DNA of 64,000 nt, taken from the NCBI GenBank assembly GCA_017849575.1, contig JAFIGV010000030.1, forward strand, positions 1 to 64,000, in the 5' to 3' direction. A model generated the notes under the pieces. It had not been told where the DNA came from, did not search any database, and worked only from the letters and a program-made list of their open reading frames with translations. This document shows, in pieces, positions 27,089 to 35,372 of the stretch (position 1 is its first letter; each line of letters starts with the position of its first letter). A program made the position numbers and the translations under genes. The DNA is from Flavipsychrobacter sp. (GTDB lineage: Bacteria; Bacteroidota; Bacteroidia; Chitinophagales; Chitinophagaceae).

Positions 27089-28114
27089 CTAAATGAACGC
27101 AAGCTGACCGAAGGTCTTGCCGAGTATCGGAGCAGACTCCATGCGAAGCCAGCGACTAAGAAGGGTCGCATATACCTCCCGGAAATCCACGGTATGCTTC
27201 AGGTCGCCGTTATCCAATCGGTCAAGATCGGGCAAGGGATTATAGAAACCTGGGCTGGAAAGTTCGCCGCCCACAATCAATAAATTGTTGGCCGCACCAT
27301 GATCCGTTCCCCCAAACTGGTTTTCTGCCACTCTTCTCCCGAATTCTGAAACCACCACCAGCAAAGTATTTTTCCACTCATCTGTCTTTTTCAATACCGT
27401 GGCAAAAACATTCAATCCCTCATTCAGCTCAGTTAAAAGCTGTCTATGACTTTGTCTCTGATGAACATGCGTATCATAGCCTCCCTGTTCCAGATAATAG
27501 ATGGAGGGCGCAGCGCCGTTAGCGATCGACTGAGCCGTAATCAAAAGTTTCCGGCATAGCTCGTTTGCCTTTGCTGCACCCGGTACAAAGGCCGTGGCAT
27601 CCTCCTCAAGCACGACGCCATTTGTCCGGACGCCCTGCAAAATTTCCCGTTGCACAGATCCTACCGCGCAAACGGTTTGCTGTCCATACTCATCGGCGAC
27701 TCGTCCAAGCCAACCTGTGGGTACGTTCCTGTCAACATGTGCTCTATTCCATGTAAGTGCACTCTGGAAATGCGACCGTTCAGGATGGGCATATCCTACC
27801 GAATGAATCATGCACATTTCGCCCTGCTCATAAATCGCTCTGAGCGCTGTAAGTGCGGGATGCAGGCCGGCTTCGTCATTGAGCCTCAACAATTCCTTTG
27901 GGGTGAGGGAAAGACGCGGACGAAGGCGATAATAAACATCGTTTCGATAGGGCACCACCGTATTCAATCCATCGTTGCCCCCGGAGAGATAAAGCAAAAC
28001 GATTTTTTTACCCGACAATTTTGGGGAAAGGGCGGCAACCCGAAGGAATGGCGGCACCAAAAACGCAGCACCGGCAAGGCTACCCAATTGTAAAAACCGT
28101 CGTCTGTTGATCAT
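27089..28114 (-). CDS. DUF1501 domain protein with Tat-type signal
   Basis: A 341-aa protein starting MINRRRFLQLGSLAGAAFLVPPF, a twin-arginine signal (R-R-R-F-L). The DUF1501 body belongs to the alkaline-phosphatase/sulfatase superfamily: 'YLSGGNDGLNTVVPYRND' with the conserved Asp, 'VSEFGRRVAENQFGGTDHGAANN' with the metal-ligand Asp-His. Exported and probably periplasmic. The frame is open to 28231 but the Tat signal fixes ATG 28114. In most Bacteroidota this gene is paired with a DUF1800 gene; none is adjacent here. It is 76 bases downstream of the subtilase start, in the same direction. Confidence 0.88.
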   Translation of the reverse strand: MINRRRFLQLGSLAGAAFLVPPFLRVAALSPKLSGKKIVLLYLSGGNDGLNTVVPYRNDVYYRLRPRLSLTPKELLRLNDEAGLHPALTALRAIYEQGEMCMIHSVGYAHPERSHFQSALTWNRAHVDRNVPTGWLGRVADEYGQQTVCAVGSVQREILQGVRTNGVVLEEDATAFVPGAAKANELCRKLLITAQSIANGAAPSIYYLEQGGYDTHVHQRQSHRQLLTELNEGLNVFATVLKKTDEWKNTLLVVVSEFGRRVAENQFGGTDHGAANNLLIVGGELSSPGFYNPLPDLDRLDNGDLKHTVDFREVYATLLSRWLRMESAPILGKTFGQLAFI

Positions 28115-28261
28115 ACAATCATTTTCTATGTCCGGAAGCCCGGCTACGCGTTTGCGGCGATCTGCTGTAAAATTATACCAGCCTCCGCTACAGGGCACTC
28201 TGATGAGACAATAGTAAAAAAACGATCCCAATTTCGCAGCGTTCGGCTATGGCGCTGGCAC

Positions 28262-28292
28262 AAAAAAAACCGCCCCTTTGCGGAGCGGTTCT
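28262..28292 (-). terminator. Rho-independent terminator of rpsA
   Basis: On the minus strand an 8-9 bp GC-rich stem (aaccgctcc / ggggcggtt) with a gcaaa-type loop is followed by a run of eight T. It lies 20-50 bases after the rpsA stop. Confidence 0.85.
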
Positions 28293-28312
28293 ATGTGTTC
28301 GGGAAGCGGCGG

Positions 28313-30217
28313 TTATTGTTTACCGGCTTCGTCTTCTGCTTTCTTCAGCTTGTCCTTCAGAGCAGCCAGTGCGCCCAGATCGCCCAACGTTGGTTTTTCT
28401 ACCTTGCTTTGAACGTTCTTAACCGCTTTCTTGGTGTTCTCATCTTCAGCTCTTGCAGCCTTACGCGCAGCATCTTTTTCTTCTGCCTTGCTTTGCTCCC
28501 ATACGCGGGTATGAGAAACCAGGATGCGTTTGTCGTTACGATCGAATTCGATGATCATGAATGGCAAGGTCTCATCATTTTCTACATTACCGCCATCTTC
28601 CTTGCGGAGGTGACGTGCCGGAGCGTATGCTTCCAGACCGTATTGCAGTTGTACCGTTGCACCCTTTTCATCTTTCTTCGTCACATGACCTTCATGCATA
28701 GATCCGATCGGGAATACAGTTTCAAAAGTATTCCAGGGATCTTCTTCCAGTTGTTTATGACCCAGCGCCAGTTTGCGGTTTTCCTTATCAATAGAGAGGA
28801 TCATCACTTCGATGTCTTCACCTACTTTGGTAAACTCGCTCGGGTGGTTAAAGCGCTTGATCCAGCTCAGGTCGCTGATGTGGATCATACCGCCAATACC
28901 CGTTTCCAGCTCTACGAATACGCCATAAGGAGTGATGTTTTTCACTACGCCTTTGTGACGGCTGTCCACAGGGAATCTTGTTTCGATGGTCTCCCATGGA
29001 TCTTCAGTAAGCTGTTTGATAGACAGGCTCATCTTGCGCTCGTCTTTATCCAGTGTTACCACTACAGCTTCGTACTCGTCGCCCATCTTGAAGAATTCCT
29101 TCGCATTGATAGGCTGTGAAGACCATGTGATCTCTGATACGTGTACCAGACCTTCTACACCCGGAAGTATTTCGAGGAATGCACCATAATCTTCAATGTT
29201 CACCACCTTACCTTTCACCTTAGAGCCTTCTTTTATTTCTTCAGGAAGGTTGTCCCATGGATGGGCGGTAAGTTGTTTCAGACCGAGGCTGATACGCTTC
29301 TTCTCATCGTCGAAGTCAAGTACCACCACATTCAGTTTCTGACCATTTTCCAGTACTTCAGTTGGGTGGTTGATACGTCCCCAGCTAATGTCTGTGATAT
29401 ACAGCAGACCATCTACGCCGCCCAGGTCAATGAACGCACCGAAGTCGGTAACATTCTTCACCGTACCTTCCAGTACCTGACCTTTTTCGAGCTGACCGAT
29501 GATCACGCTGCGTTGTTGTTCGATATCGCTTTCAATAAGTGCTTTGTGCGACACAACGGCGTTGCGGATAGCTTCGTTGATTTTCACCACCTTGAAGTCC
29601 ATTGTTTTACCCACATACTGATCGTAGTCGGTAACAGGCTTCACATCAATTTGTGAACCCGGCAGGAAGGTTTCAAGACCATGTACATCCACAATAAGAC
29701 CACCTTTAGTCTTGGATGTGATGGTACCGGTAACCACTTCGCCGGTTTTGTAAAACTCAACGATTTGCTGCCATGCACGCGTAGCACGCGCCATTTTGCG
29801 GCTCAGGTGGAGATGACCGTTTTTGTCTTCTTTTTCCACCACCATTACTTCCACTTCGTCGCCGATCTTAATCGTGCCGGACAAGTCGCGGAATTCGTTC
29901 ATGGAAATCAGACCATCAGATTTGAACCCGATGTTGACAATTACATCTGTCTTTGTCATGCCCACGATGGTACCCATCAGCAGTTCTGAATCCGACACCT
30001 GTTTGAAGGTAGTATCGTACTCGTTTTCCAGTTGTGCACGCTTATCTTGCGAATAAGTGGCTACATTGCGTTTGTCAACGCTCCAGTCGAAATCATCATG
30101 AGCTGTTGATTCGATCTTGTAATCGTTCTGAGGCGCGGTAGCCGTCTGAACGTCCTGCATTTGTTCTTCAGTTTCAGGATTCTGATTTTGATTGTTAATG
30201 GATTGATTTTCTTCCAA
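28313..30217 (-). CDS. rpsA: 30S ribosomal protein S1
   Basis: A 634-aa protein with six S1 OB-fold repeats (roughly residues 60-130, 145-215, 230-300, 318-390, 405-475, 490-560), each with 'G..V.G.V..I...GAFV.L..G..GL.H.SD.SW' landmarks such as 'VTDFGAFIDLGGVDGLLYITDISW'. It binds mRNA on the small subunit and helps initiation. The N-terminal extension of ~55 acidic/Gln-rich residues and the C-terminal Lys-rich tail are typical of this phylum. The start is TTG at 30217 with a strong Shine-Dalgarno (aggagg, plus-strand cctcct 30227-30232), unusual in Bacteroidota. A TATCTTTG promoter box and a terminator bracket the gene. Confidence 0.95.
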   Translation of the reverse strand: MEENQSINNQNQNPETEEQMQDVQTATAPQNDYKIESTAHDDFDWSVDKRNVATYSQDKRAQLENEYDTTFKQVSDSELLMGTIVGMTKTDVIVNIGFKSDGLISMNEFRDLSGTIKIGDEVEVMVVEKEDKNGHLHLSRKMARATRAWQQIVEFYKTGEVVTGTITSKTKGGLIVDVHGLETFLPGSQIDVKPVTDYDQYVGKTMDFKVVKINEAIRNAVVSHKALIESDIEQQRSVIIGQLEKGQVLEGTVKNVTDFGAFIDLGGVDGLLYITDISWGRINHPTEVLENGQKLNVVVLDFDDEKKRISLGLKQLTAHPWDNLPEEIKEGSKVKGKVVNIEDYGAFLEILPGVEGLVHVSEITWSSQPINAKEFFKMGDEYEAVVVTLDKDERKMSLSIKQLTEDPWETIETRFPVDSRHKGVVKNITPYGVFVELETGIGGMIHISDLSWIKRFNHPSEFTKVGEDIEVMILSIDKENRKLALGHKQLEEDPWNTFETVFPIGSMHEGHVTKKDEKGATVQLQYGLEAYAPARHLRKEDGGNVENDETLPFMIIEFDRNDKRILVSHTRVWEQSKAEEKDAARKAARAEDENTKKAVKNVQSKVEKPTLGDLGALAALKDKLKKAEDEAGKQ

Positions 30218-30255
30218 AATTTTGGTCCTCCTTTTAAATGAAATTTTTTGGTCGG

Positions 30256-30263
30256 CAAAGATA
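30256..30263 (-). promoter_or_regulatory. Candidate -7 box for rpsA (TATCTTTG)
   Basis: An exact TAnnTTTG on the minus strand, 38 bases before the TTG start and 24 bases before the Shine-Dalgarno. The -33 region has no clear TTTG. Confidence 0.45.
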
Positions 30264-30396
30264 AGGATATAGCATTGAAATGATGAAAATAAAATTTGAC
30301 TAGAAAAATGGACGGGAGCGGATATTTTTTAAGAACGCTTAAGTGCAAAAGCACAATAAGACCACAAAGAATGCAGCGATGATTTTTGGAAAAACC

Positions 30397-30478
30397 AGGC
30401 GCGGCGCTTGTGAAGGATAAGGCTGAAAAAACAAGCGAGACGCTTGTGAATGATGGGTTTGAGCGGGACGCTCAGACC
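30397..30478. repeat. Twin-hairpin repeat, copy 1
   Basis: Two small palindromes in tandem: caagcg-aga-cgcttg (30432-30446) and gagcg-gga-cgctc (30461-30473), joined by tgaatgatgggttt. A partial extra unit (ggcgcggcgcttgtgaaggataaggctga) precedes it. It recurs at 33015-33074 and 35142-35202. The remaining 30218-30564 gap holds divergent promoter sequence only. Confidence 0.8.
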
Positions 30479-30564
30479 AACGTAAGCTTTCTTCTTAAAA
30501 AATTTGATATATCGTTTTTTTTTTTGAACTTGTAGCATCTTTTAACCTTTTAAACATTTCTTTT

Positions 30565-30963
30565 ATGAGAAAGCTATTATTGATGCTCATCCTGACTATT
30601 GGTTTCGGTACTATCGCGAAATCGCAGACTTACACAGTAAAAAATGGTACGAATTGCCCGATTGTTATGGAACGAATCTGCTTAACTCCAAACTGCCTTC
30701 CACCTTTTGGAGTTACAACCTACCCTGTAATTAATCCTGGAGGGACGGGGACTTTTCCAGCTTGCCCTGGTGGACCAAGCGCAACAGTGGTACACCTTTA
30801 TTTCGCACCTGTTGGCGGAGTTAATTGTTCAGTTTACGACCCACATGTAGGCGCACCAGGTGTTAACTGTGGATATACTACAAATGCTGTTATTAGGGGA
30901 AGCTGCGAATGTGGCACCAATAATGTAACATATCAAGGAAATTACACGTGGGAAGTTAACTAA
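30565..30963 (+). CDS. Small secreted Cys-rich protein of unknown function
   Basis: A 132-aa protein with a signal peptide (MRKLLLMLILTIGFGTIAKS-Q). The mature ~110 residues contain eight Cys (…NGTNCPIVMERICLTPNC…, …GSCECG…) that could form four disulfides, and a Gly/Pro-rich centre. No T9SS sorting domain. The fold is not recognised; the pattern resembles small extracellular beta proteins. It is followed at 30972-31011 by a stem that may end its transcript, and is the first gene of a block of secreted proteins. Confidence 0.75.
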   Translation: MRKLLLMLILTIGFGTIAKSQTYTVKNGTNCPIVMERICLTPNCLPPFGVTTYPVINPGGTGTFPACPGGPSATVVHLYFAPVGGVNCSVYDPHVGAPGVNCGYTTNAVIRGSCECGTNNVTYQGNYTWEVN

Positions 30964-30971
30964 TCGAAATC

Positions 30972-31018
30972 AAGCCCGTTTGACCCTTCATCCAGAGAAT
31001 CATTCGGGCTTATCTTGT
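30972..31018 (+). terminator. Possible terminator hairpin
   Basis: aagcccg (30972-30978) pairs with cgggctt (31005-31011); the following sequence is T-rich but broken (atcttgttgt). The long loop makes it weaker than the similar stem at 33099. Confidence 0.45.
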
Positions 31019-31056
31019 TGTAATTTCAATACCGCACAACATAAACAATCAAACCC

Positions 31057-33015
31057 ATGAAAAAACTCTTTCCTTTATTTTCCTTGCTCACTATTCTTTC
31101 AACCTTGCCAGATTTGCTGAACGCGCAGACGCTCAGCGAAAGCTGGGCAAAAACGTTTACCGGCACAAAACAGACTACTTTCTTTTGGTCACAAACTGCT
31201 GTGGATCATAATGGAAATATCTACGCGCTTTCGCATGTGCGTGGGGTAGCGAATGCCGACGGGCAGGTCTCTACCGATACTTCAGCCCATATTGTGCTCT
31301 CAAGCTGGACCTGCAATGGAAGTTTCCGATGGATGAAAACTTTTGGAGCGGCTTCACCGGCAACTTCTTCCAACACCCTCTCAGGAATGCAACTCGAAAC
31401 CGATAGTTTGGATGGAGTCTATGTTTTGGGCTACTGCGAAACCTCACAATCCGCAGATAGCTTTTATTGGAGTACCGATACTTCTTTGAAAATAGCTGCG
31501 GGGATTCACCAGAAATACATTTTGAAATACGATACCCTCGGGCAGTTTCAATGGTTGAAAACGCCGCTCATTAAAGCCGTCCCATTTGGTCATGATGGGT
31601 ACAACTGGCTTTCTGTAAGCCCTTCGGGAAAGGTATTCTGGTTCTCCATGCTCGATACCGGCAGCTATGCAGGTGGCAACCTTTTGGTTACTGCTCCGGC
31701 ATACTACGCGGTCAGGTACAATGCTGCCGGCAACTTTCAGAGTGCTACAGTGATGGATATAACGACACCAAGTTCTACATGGTTTTCAAAATCAGTCAGA
31801 TGGGAATTTGATCCGGTTAATGACCGTTTTTACGGATGGCTGCAACTCGACACAAGTTATGGTCCGCTTAGCATAGGCAATACAGCTATCAATCCGCCTG
31901 CAGGAAATAATTACAAGACTGTTTTAGCAGCATTTAATAAACAGGGCAAAAGCATATGGATACGCGAATCGGAAAGCTACTTTCCTATTTATATGTTGAA
32001 GACAGGAGGTGACGGCACGCTCTACATGGCAGGATTCGCCGTACCCGGGGCGATCTTTTGCGGTGATACTGCAAAGAATGCTTTAGGATCATCGTCTATT
32101 GACTATCTAATATCGCTTGATACAAATGGTATAATGAAATGGTCACAGTATGCTGCAATGTCGGTCTCAGCATCGGGAATTTCATATTCATTTCGACAAA
32201 AGGGAAATAAAGTCCTTTTTTCCGGAATGTTTATTGGCACTTTGAACTGGGGGTCCTATGGTGTTTCAAACAATACACAATATTATCGCGATTACCTATT
32301 AAGCGTCGATGCCTCTACGGGGAATGTCCAGCAACTTTTAAGTTTTGGTGCAAGCCTAAACACTGATTTGACAAAAATGGCGGTGGACCAAAATGGCAAT
32401 GTATATATTAGCGCAAGTTACCAAGGAAGCATGAGCTTTGGAGGCACTGCGCTACCGACTACCACCCTTGGGGATTATCAGCAAGTTCTGCTCAAATACC
32501 AAAACGTACCCTGCAACTGCAATTTGCTGCAGCCTGCCTTTACAGCGAATGGTATCGGTTCTAAAACCTTTCAGTATTCTTATACCGGCAGTGGTCCTTA
32601 TTCGTCCATCAGTTGGAATTTTGGCGATGGTACACCGTCCGTCAATGCCGCAAATCCTACACATACTTTTGCCAGCTATGGGGTTTATACCGTTTGCGTT
32701 ACTACTACCAATGCCTGTGGCAGCAACACGGCCTGCAAAACCTTGTACGTCACACCAACGGGCATTGAAGACCTGACAAATGTTGCTGCTTTCGCCATCT
32801 ATCCTAATCCTGCCAGCGACAAACTCACCATTGATGGAAATCTCCGTGCTGCACAATTGGAAATTATTGATGTGGCCGGACGCCGATTGCAGCAACAACG
32901 ACTGAATGCAGATCAAACAACAATAGACATTGGCAATTGGGCGCCGGGTATGTACTACATCCGGGTCATCCAAAAAGACGGAAAAATCAGCAGCCACAGT
33001 TTTATGAAGCGGTAG
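31057..33015 (+). CDS. Secreted PKD-domain T9SS protein, tandem paralogue A
   Basis: A 652-aa protein: signal peptide (MKKLFPLFSLLTILSTLPDLLNA-Q), a ~450-residue beta-propeller-like region with SBBP-type repeats ('AVDHNGNIYALSHV', 'ISLDTNGIMKWS', 'AVDQNGNVYISA'), a PKD domain (about 525-575; 'SWNFGDGTPSVNAANPTHTF'), and a T9SS type A sorting domain (about 580-652; 'IYPNPASDKLTI', 'GMYYIRVIQKDG'). Secreted or surface protein, probable adhesion or scaffold role; no catalytic site seen. It is paralogous over its whole length with the next gene and both are 652 aa. Confidence 0.9.
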   Translation: MKKLFPLFSLLTILSTLPDLLNAQTLSESWAKTFTGTKQTTFFWSQTAVDHNGNIYALSHVRGVANADGQVSTDTSAHIVLSSWTCNGSFRWMKTFGAASPATSSNTLSGMQLETDSLDGVYVLGYCETSQSADSFYWSTDTSLKIAAGIHQKYILKYDTLGQFQWLKTPLIKAVPFGHDGYNWLSVSPSGKVFWFSMLDTGSYAGGNLLVTAPAYYAVRYNAAGNFQSATVMDITTPSSTWFSKSVRWEFDPVNDRFYGWLQLDTSYGPLSIGNTAINPPAGNNYKTVLAAFNKQGKSIWIRESESYFPIYMLKTGGDGTLYMAGFAVPGAIFCGDTAKNALGSSSIDYLISLDTNGIMKWSQYAAMSVSASGISYSFRQKGNKVLFSGMFIGTLNWGSYGVSNNTQYYRDYLLSVDASTGNVQQLLSFGASLNTDLTKMAVDQNGNVYISASYQGSMSFGGTALPTTTLGDYQQVLLKYQNVPCNCNLLQPAFTANGIGSKTFQYSYTGSGPYSSISWNFGDGTPSVNAANPTHTFASYGVYTVCVTTTNACGSNTACKTLYVTPTGIEDLTNVAAFAIYPNPASDKLTIDGNLRAAQLEIIDVAGRRLQQQRLNADQTTIDIGNWAPGMYYIRVIQKDGKISSHSFMKR

Positions 33016-33074
33016 GCTGAAATTATCAAGCGCGACGCTTGAAAATGATGGGTCTGAGCGGGACGCTCAGACCC
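33015..33074. repeat. Twin-hairpin repeat, copy 2
   Basis: ggctga, then caagcg-cga-cgcttg, then gagcg-gga-cgctc, beginning at the last base of the upstream stop codon. Same layout as at 35142. Confidence 0.8.
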
Positions 33075-33098
33075 GTGCAGTTACCTAAGTGAGAGGAG

Positions 33099-33142
33099 AG
33101 CCCGATTCTCCGACCCCTCACACGAGCAATCGGGCTTTTTTT
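33099..33142 (+). terminator. Rho-independent terminator between the two paralogues
   Basis: agcccgatt (33099-33107) pairs with aatcgggct (33128-33136), followed by seven T (33136-33142). It separates the tandem genes into independent transcripts. Confidence 0.75.
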
Positions 33143-33183
33143 GCTATATATTTAAGTCATCATCACCCTAAACATTCAAACCC

Positions 33184-35142
33184 ATGAAAAAACTCTTTCC
33201 TTTCTTTTTCCTCTTCAACTTGCTTTCTAGCTTGCCGGGGCTTATCAGGTCACAAAGCCTAACTGAATCCTGGGCTAAAACAATTACCGGCTCTAAACAA
33301 ACACTCGTTGCCTGGTCACAAACTGCTGTGGATCATAATGGAAATATCTACGCGCTTTCTCATGTGCGTGGATTAGCGAATGTCGGCGGGCAGGTATCCA
33401 CTGATACTACAGTCCATATAGTCCTCTCAAGTTGGACCTGCGATGGCAGTTTTCGCTGGATGAAAACTTTTGGAACGGCTACACCGGCGCCTTCTTCGAA
33501 CGCCTTAGTAGGAATGCAACTTGAAACGGATAGTTTGGATGGCATTTACGTATTTGGGTATTTCGAAACCTCACAATCCGCTGATAGCTTTTATTGGAGT
33601 ACCGATACTTCATTGAAAATAGCTGCGGGGATTCACCAGAAATACATTTTAAAATACGATACACTCGGACAGTTTCAATGGCTGAAAACCCCACTTATTA
33701 AGGCGCTACCGTATGTTAACAACCAATATAACTCGCTGTCTGTAAGTCCTTCGGGAAAAATATTCTGGTTCTCCATGCTCGATACCGGCAGCTATGCCGG
33801 TGGCAACCTTTCGGTTACTGCTCCGGCATACTATGCGGTCAACTACAATGCTGCAGGCAATTTTCAGAGTGCTACAGTGATGGATATGACGGCGCCAAGT
33901 CCTTCATGGTTTTCAAAATCAGTCAGATGGGAATTCGATCCGGTTAATGACCGTTTTTACGGATGGCTGCAACTTGACACGAGTTATGGTCCGCTTAGCA
34001 TTGGCAATGCAGCTATCAATCCGCCTTCAGGAAATAATTACAAATCTGTATTAGCGGCATTTAGCAACCAGGGACAAAAAATATGGATACGCGAATCGGA
34101 TAGCTTGAATGCTCTTGTTTCTTTGATACCAGGAAACGATGGCAACCTCTTTCTATTGGGTTCAACAACGCCTGGGGCGATATTTTGCGGTGATACAGCT
34201 AAAAATTTAATGGGTTCATTTCCAACTGACTATCTTATGTCCCTAGACACAAACGGATTGTTTAGATGGTCCCGGTATGCTACTACTGCTTTTTCAACCG
34301 CCGGTGGTTCGTCGTCGTTTGTGTTGAAGGGAAATCATCTAGTACTAGCTGCGCTCTATAACGGGAGCCTAGGCTGGGGCGCATATAGTGTTTCAAATAC
34401 TACACAATATAATAAGGCCTACTTATTGAGTGTGGATGCAGCCACAGGGAATATACACCAGCTATTAAGCTTTGGTGCAAGCCTGATTACTAACCCGACT
34501 AAATTGACAATGGACAAAAACGGCAACGTATATATAGGGGCAATTTATCAGGGAAGCATGAGCTTTGGAGGCACTGCGCTACCGACTACCACGCTTGGGG
34601 ATTATCAGCAAGTTTTGCTCAAATACCAAAACGTATCCTGCAACTGCAATTTGCTGCAGCCTGCCTTTACAGCGAATAGTCTCGGCTCTAAAACCTTTCA
34701 GTATTCCTACACCGGCAATGGTCCTTATTCTACAATCAGTTGGAATTTTGGCGATGGTACGCCTTCCGTCAATGCCGCAAATCCTACACATACTTTTTCC
34801 AGCTATGGGGTTTACACCGTTTGCGTTACCACTACCAATGCCTGTGGCAGCAACACGGCCTGCAAAACCTTGTACGTCACGCCAACGGGCATCGAAGATA
34901 TTAATCAAGGTAGTGCTTTCGTCATCTATCCCAATCCTGCCAGCGACAAACTCAGCATTAAAGGAAATCTTCCTGATGCGCAATTGGAAATTATTGATGT
35001 GGCCGGACGCAGATTGCAGCAACAACGACTTAATGCGGATCAAACAACAATAGACATTGGCAATTGGGCGCCGGGGATGTACTACATCCGGGTCATCCAA
35101 AAAGACGGAAAGATCAACAGCCACAGTTTTATGAAGCGGTAG
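33184..35142 (+). CDS. Secreted PKD-domain T9SS protein, tandem paralogue B
   Basis: A 652-aa protein with the same order of parts as its neighbour: signal peptide (MKKLFPFFFLFNLLSSLPGLIRS-Q), propeller-like repeats, PKD domain and T9SS type A sorting domain. By eye, residues about 40-305 and about 455-652 are very close to paralogue A (most positions identical), while residues about 310-450 differ at around half of the positions. The 5' region (ATTCGGGCTT-like stem to …CAAACCCATG) and 3' twin-hairpin repeat are duplicated too. Likely function is the same as A, with a diversified central surface. Confidence 0.9.
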   Translation: MKKLFPFFFLFNLLSSLPGLIRSQSLTESWAKTITGSKQTLVAWSQTAVDHNGNIYALSHVRGLANVGGQVSTDTTVHIVLSSWTCDGSFRWMKTFGTATPAPSSNALVGMQLETDSLDGIYVFGYFETSQSADSFYWSTDTSLKIAAGIHQKYILKYDTLGQFQWLKTPLIKALPYVNNQYNSLSVSPSGKIFWFSMLDTGSYAGGNLSVTAPAYYAVNYNAAGNFQSATVMDMTAPSPSWFSKSVRWEFDPVNDRFYGWLQLDTSYGPLSIGNAAINPPSGNNYKSVLAAFSNQGQKIWIRESDSLNALVSLIPGNDGNLFLLGSTTPGAIFCGDTAKNLMGSFPTDYLMSLDTNGLFRWSRYATTAFSTAGGSSSFVLKGNHLVLAALYNGSLGWGAYSVSNTTQYNKAYLLSVDAATGNIHQLLSFGASLITNPTKLTMDKNGNVYIGAIYQGSMSFGGTALPTTTLGDYQQVLLKYQNVSCNCNLLQPAFTANSLGSKTFQYSYTGNGPYSTISWNFGDGTPSVNAANPTHTFSSYGVYTVCVTTTNACGSNTACKTLYVTPTGIEDINQGSAFVIYPNPASDKLSIKGNLPDAQLEIIDVAGRRLQQQRLNADQTTIDIGNWAPGMYYIRVIQKDGKINSHSFMKR

Positions 35143-35202
35143 GCTGAAATTATCAAGCGAGACGCTTGTAAATGATGGGTCTGAGCGGGACGCTCAGACC
35201 CG
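35142..35202. repeat. Twin-hairpin repeat, copy 3
   Basis: Matches copy 2 closely (caagcg-aga-cgcttg and gagcg-gga-cgctc) and again starts at the stop codon of the upstream gene. Confidence 0.8.
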
Positions 35203-35372
35203 TGTTGCTTGACGCTATGACCAATAAATTTATACAAGGCTTTGTGTCGGACTCAACTGTCTTCTTCAAATTTCCAAACCATATGTAACCTTCGGATAAA
35301 CAATAAAATCTGTAGGTAAATTGTAAAAGAAGTCTTAAATTAGGCTATTATTAATTTAAAAACCATTAGCTT

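Noticed and set aside
27089-28114. Classical DUF1501/DUF1800 pair
   Set aside because: No DUF1800 gene lies on either side; the neighbours are a subtilase and rpsA.
31057-35142. Tandem 652-aa genes as an assembly duplication
   Set aside because: The central segments differ strongly and the flanking bases differ at many single positions, so both copies are real.
30397-35202. Twin-hairpin units as a CRISPR array
   Set aside because: Only three copies, kilobases apart, with genes between them and no cas genes.
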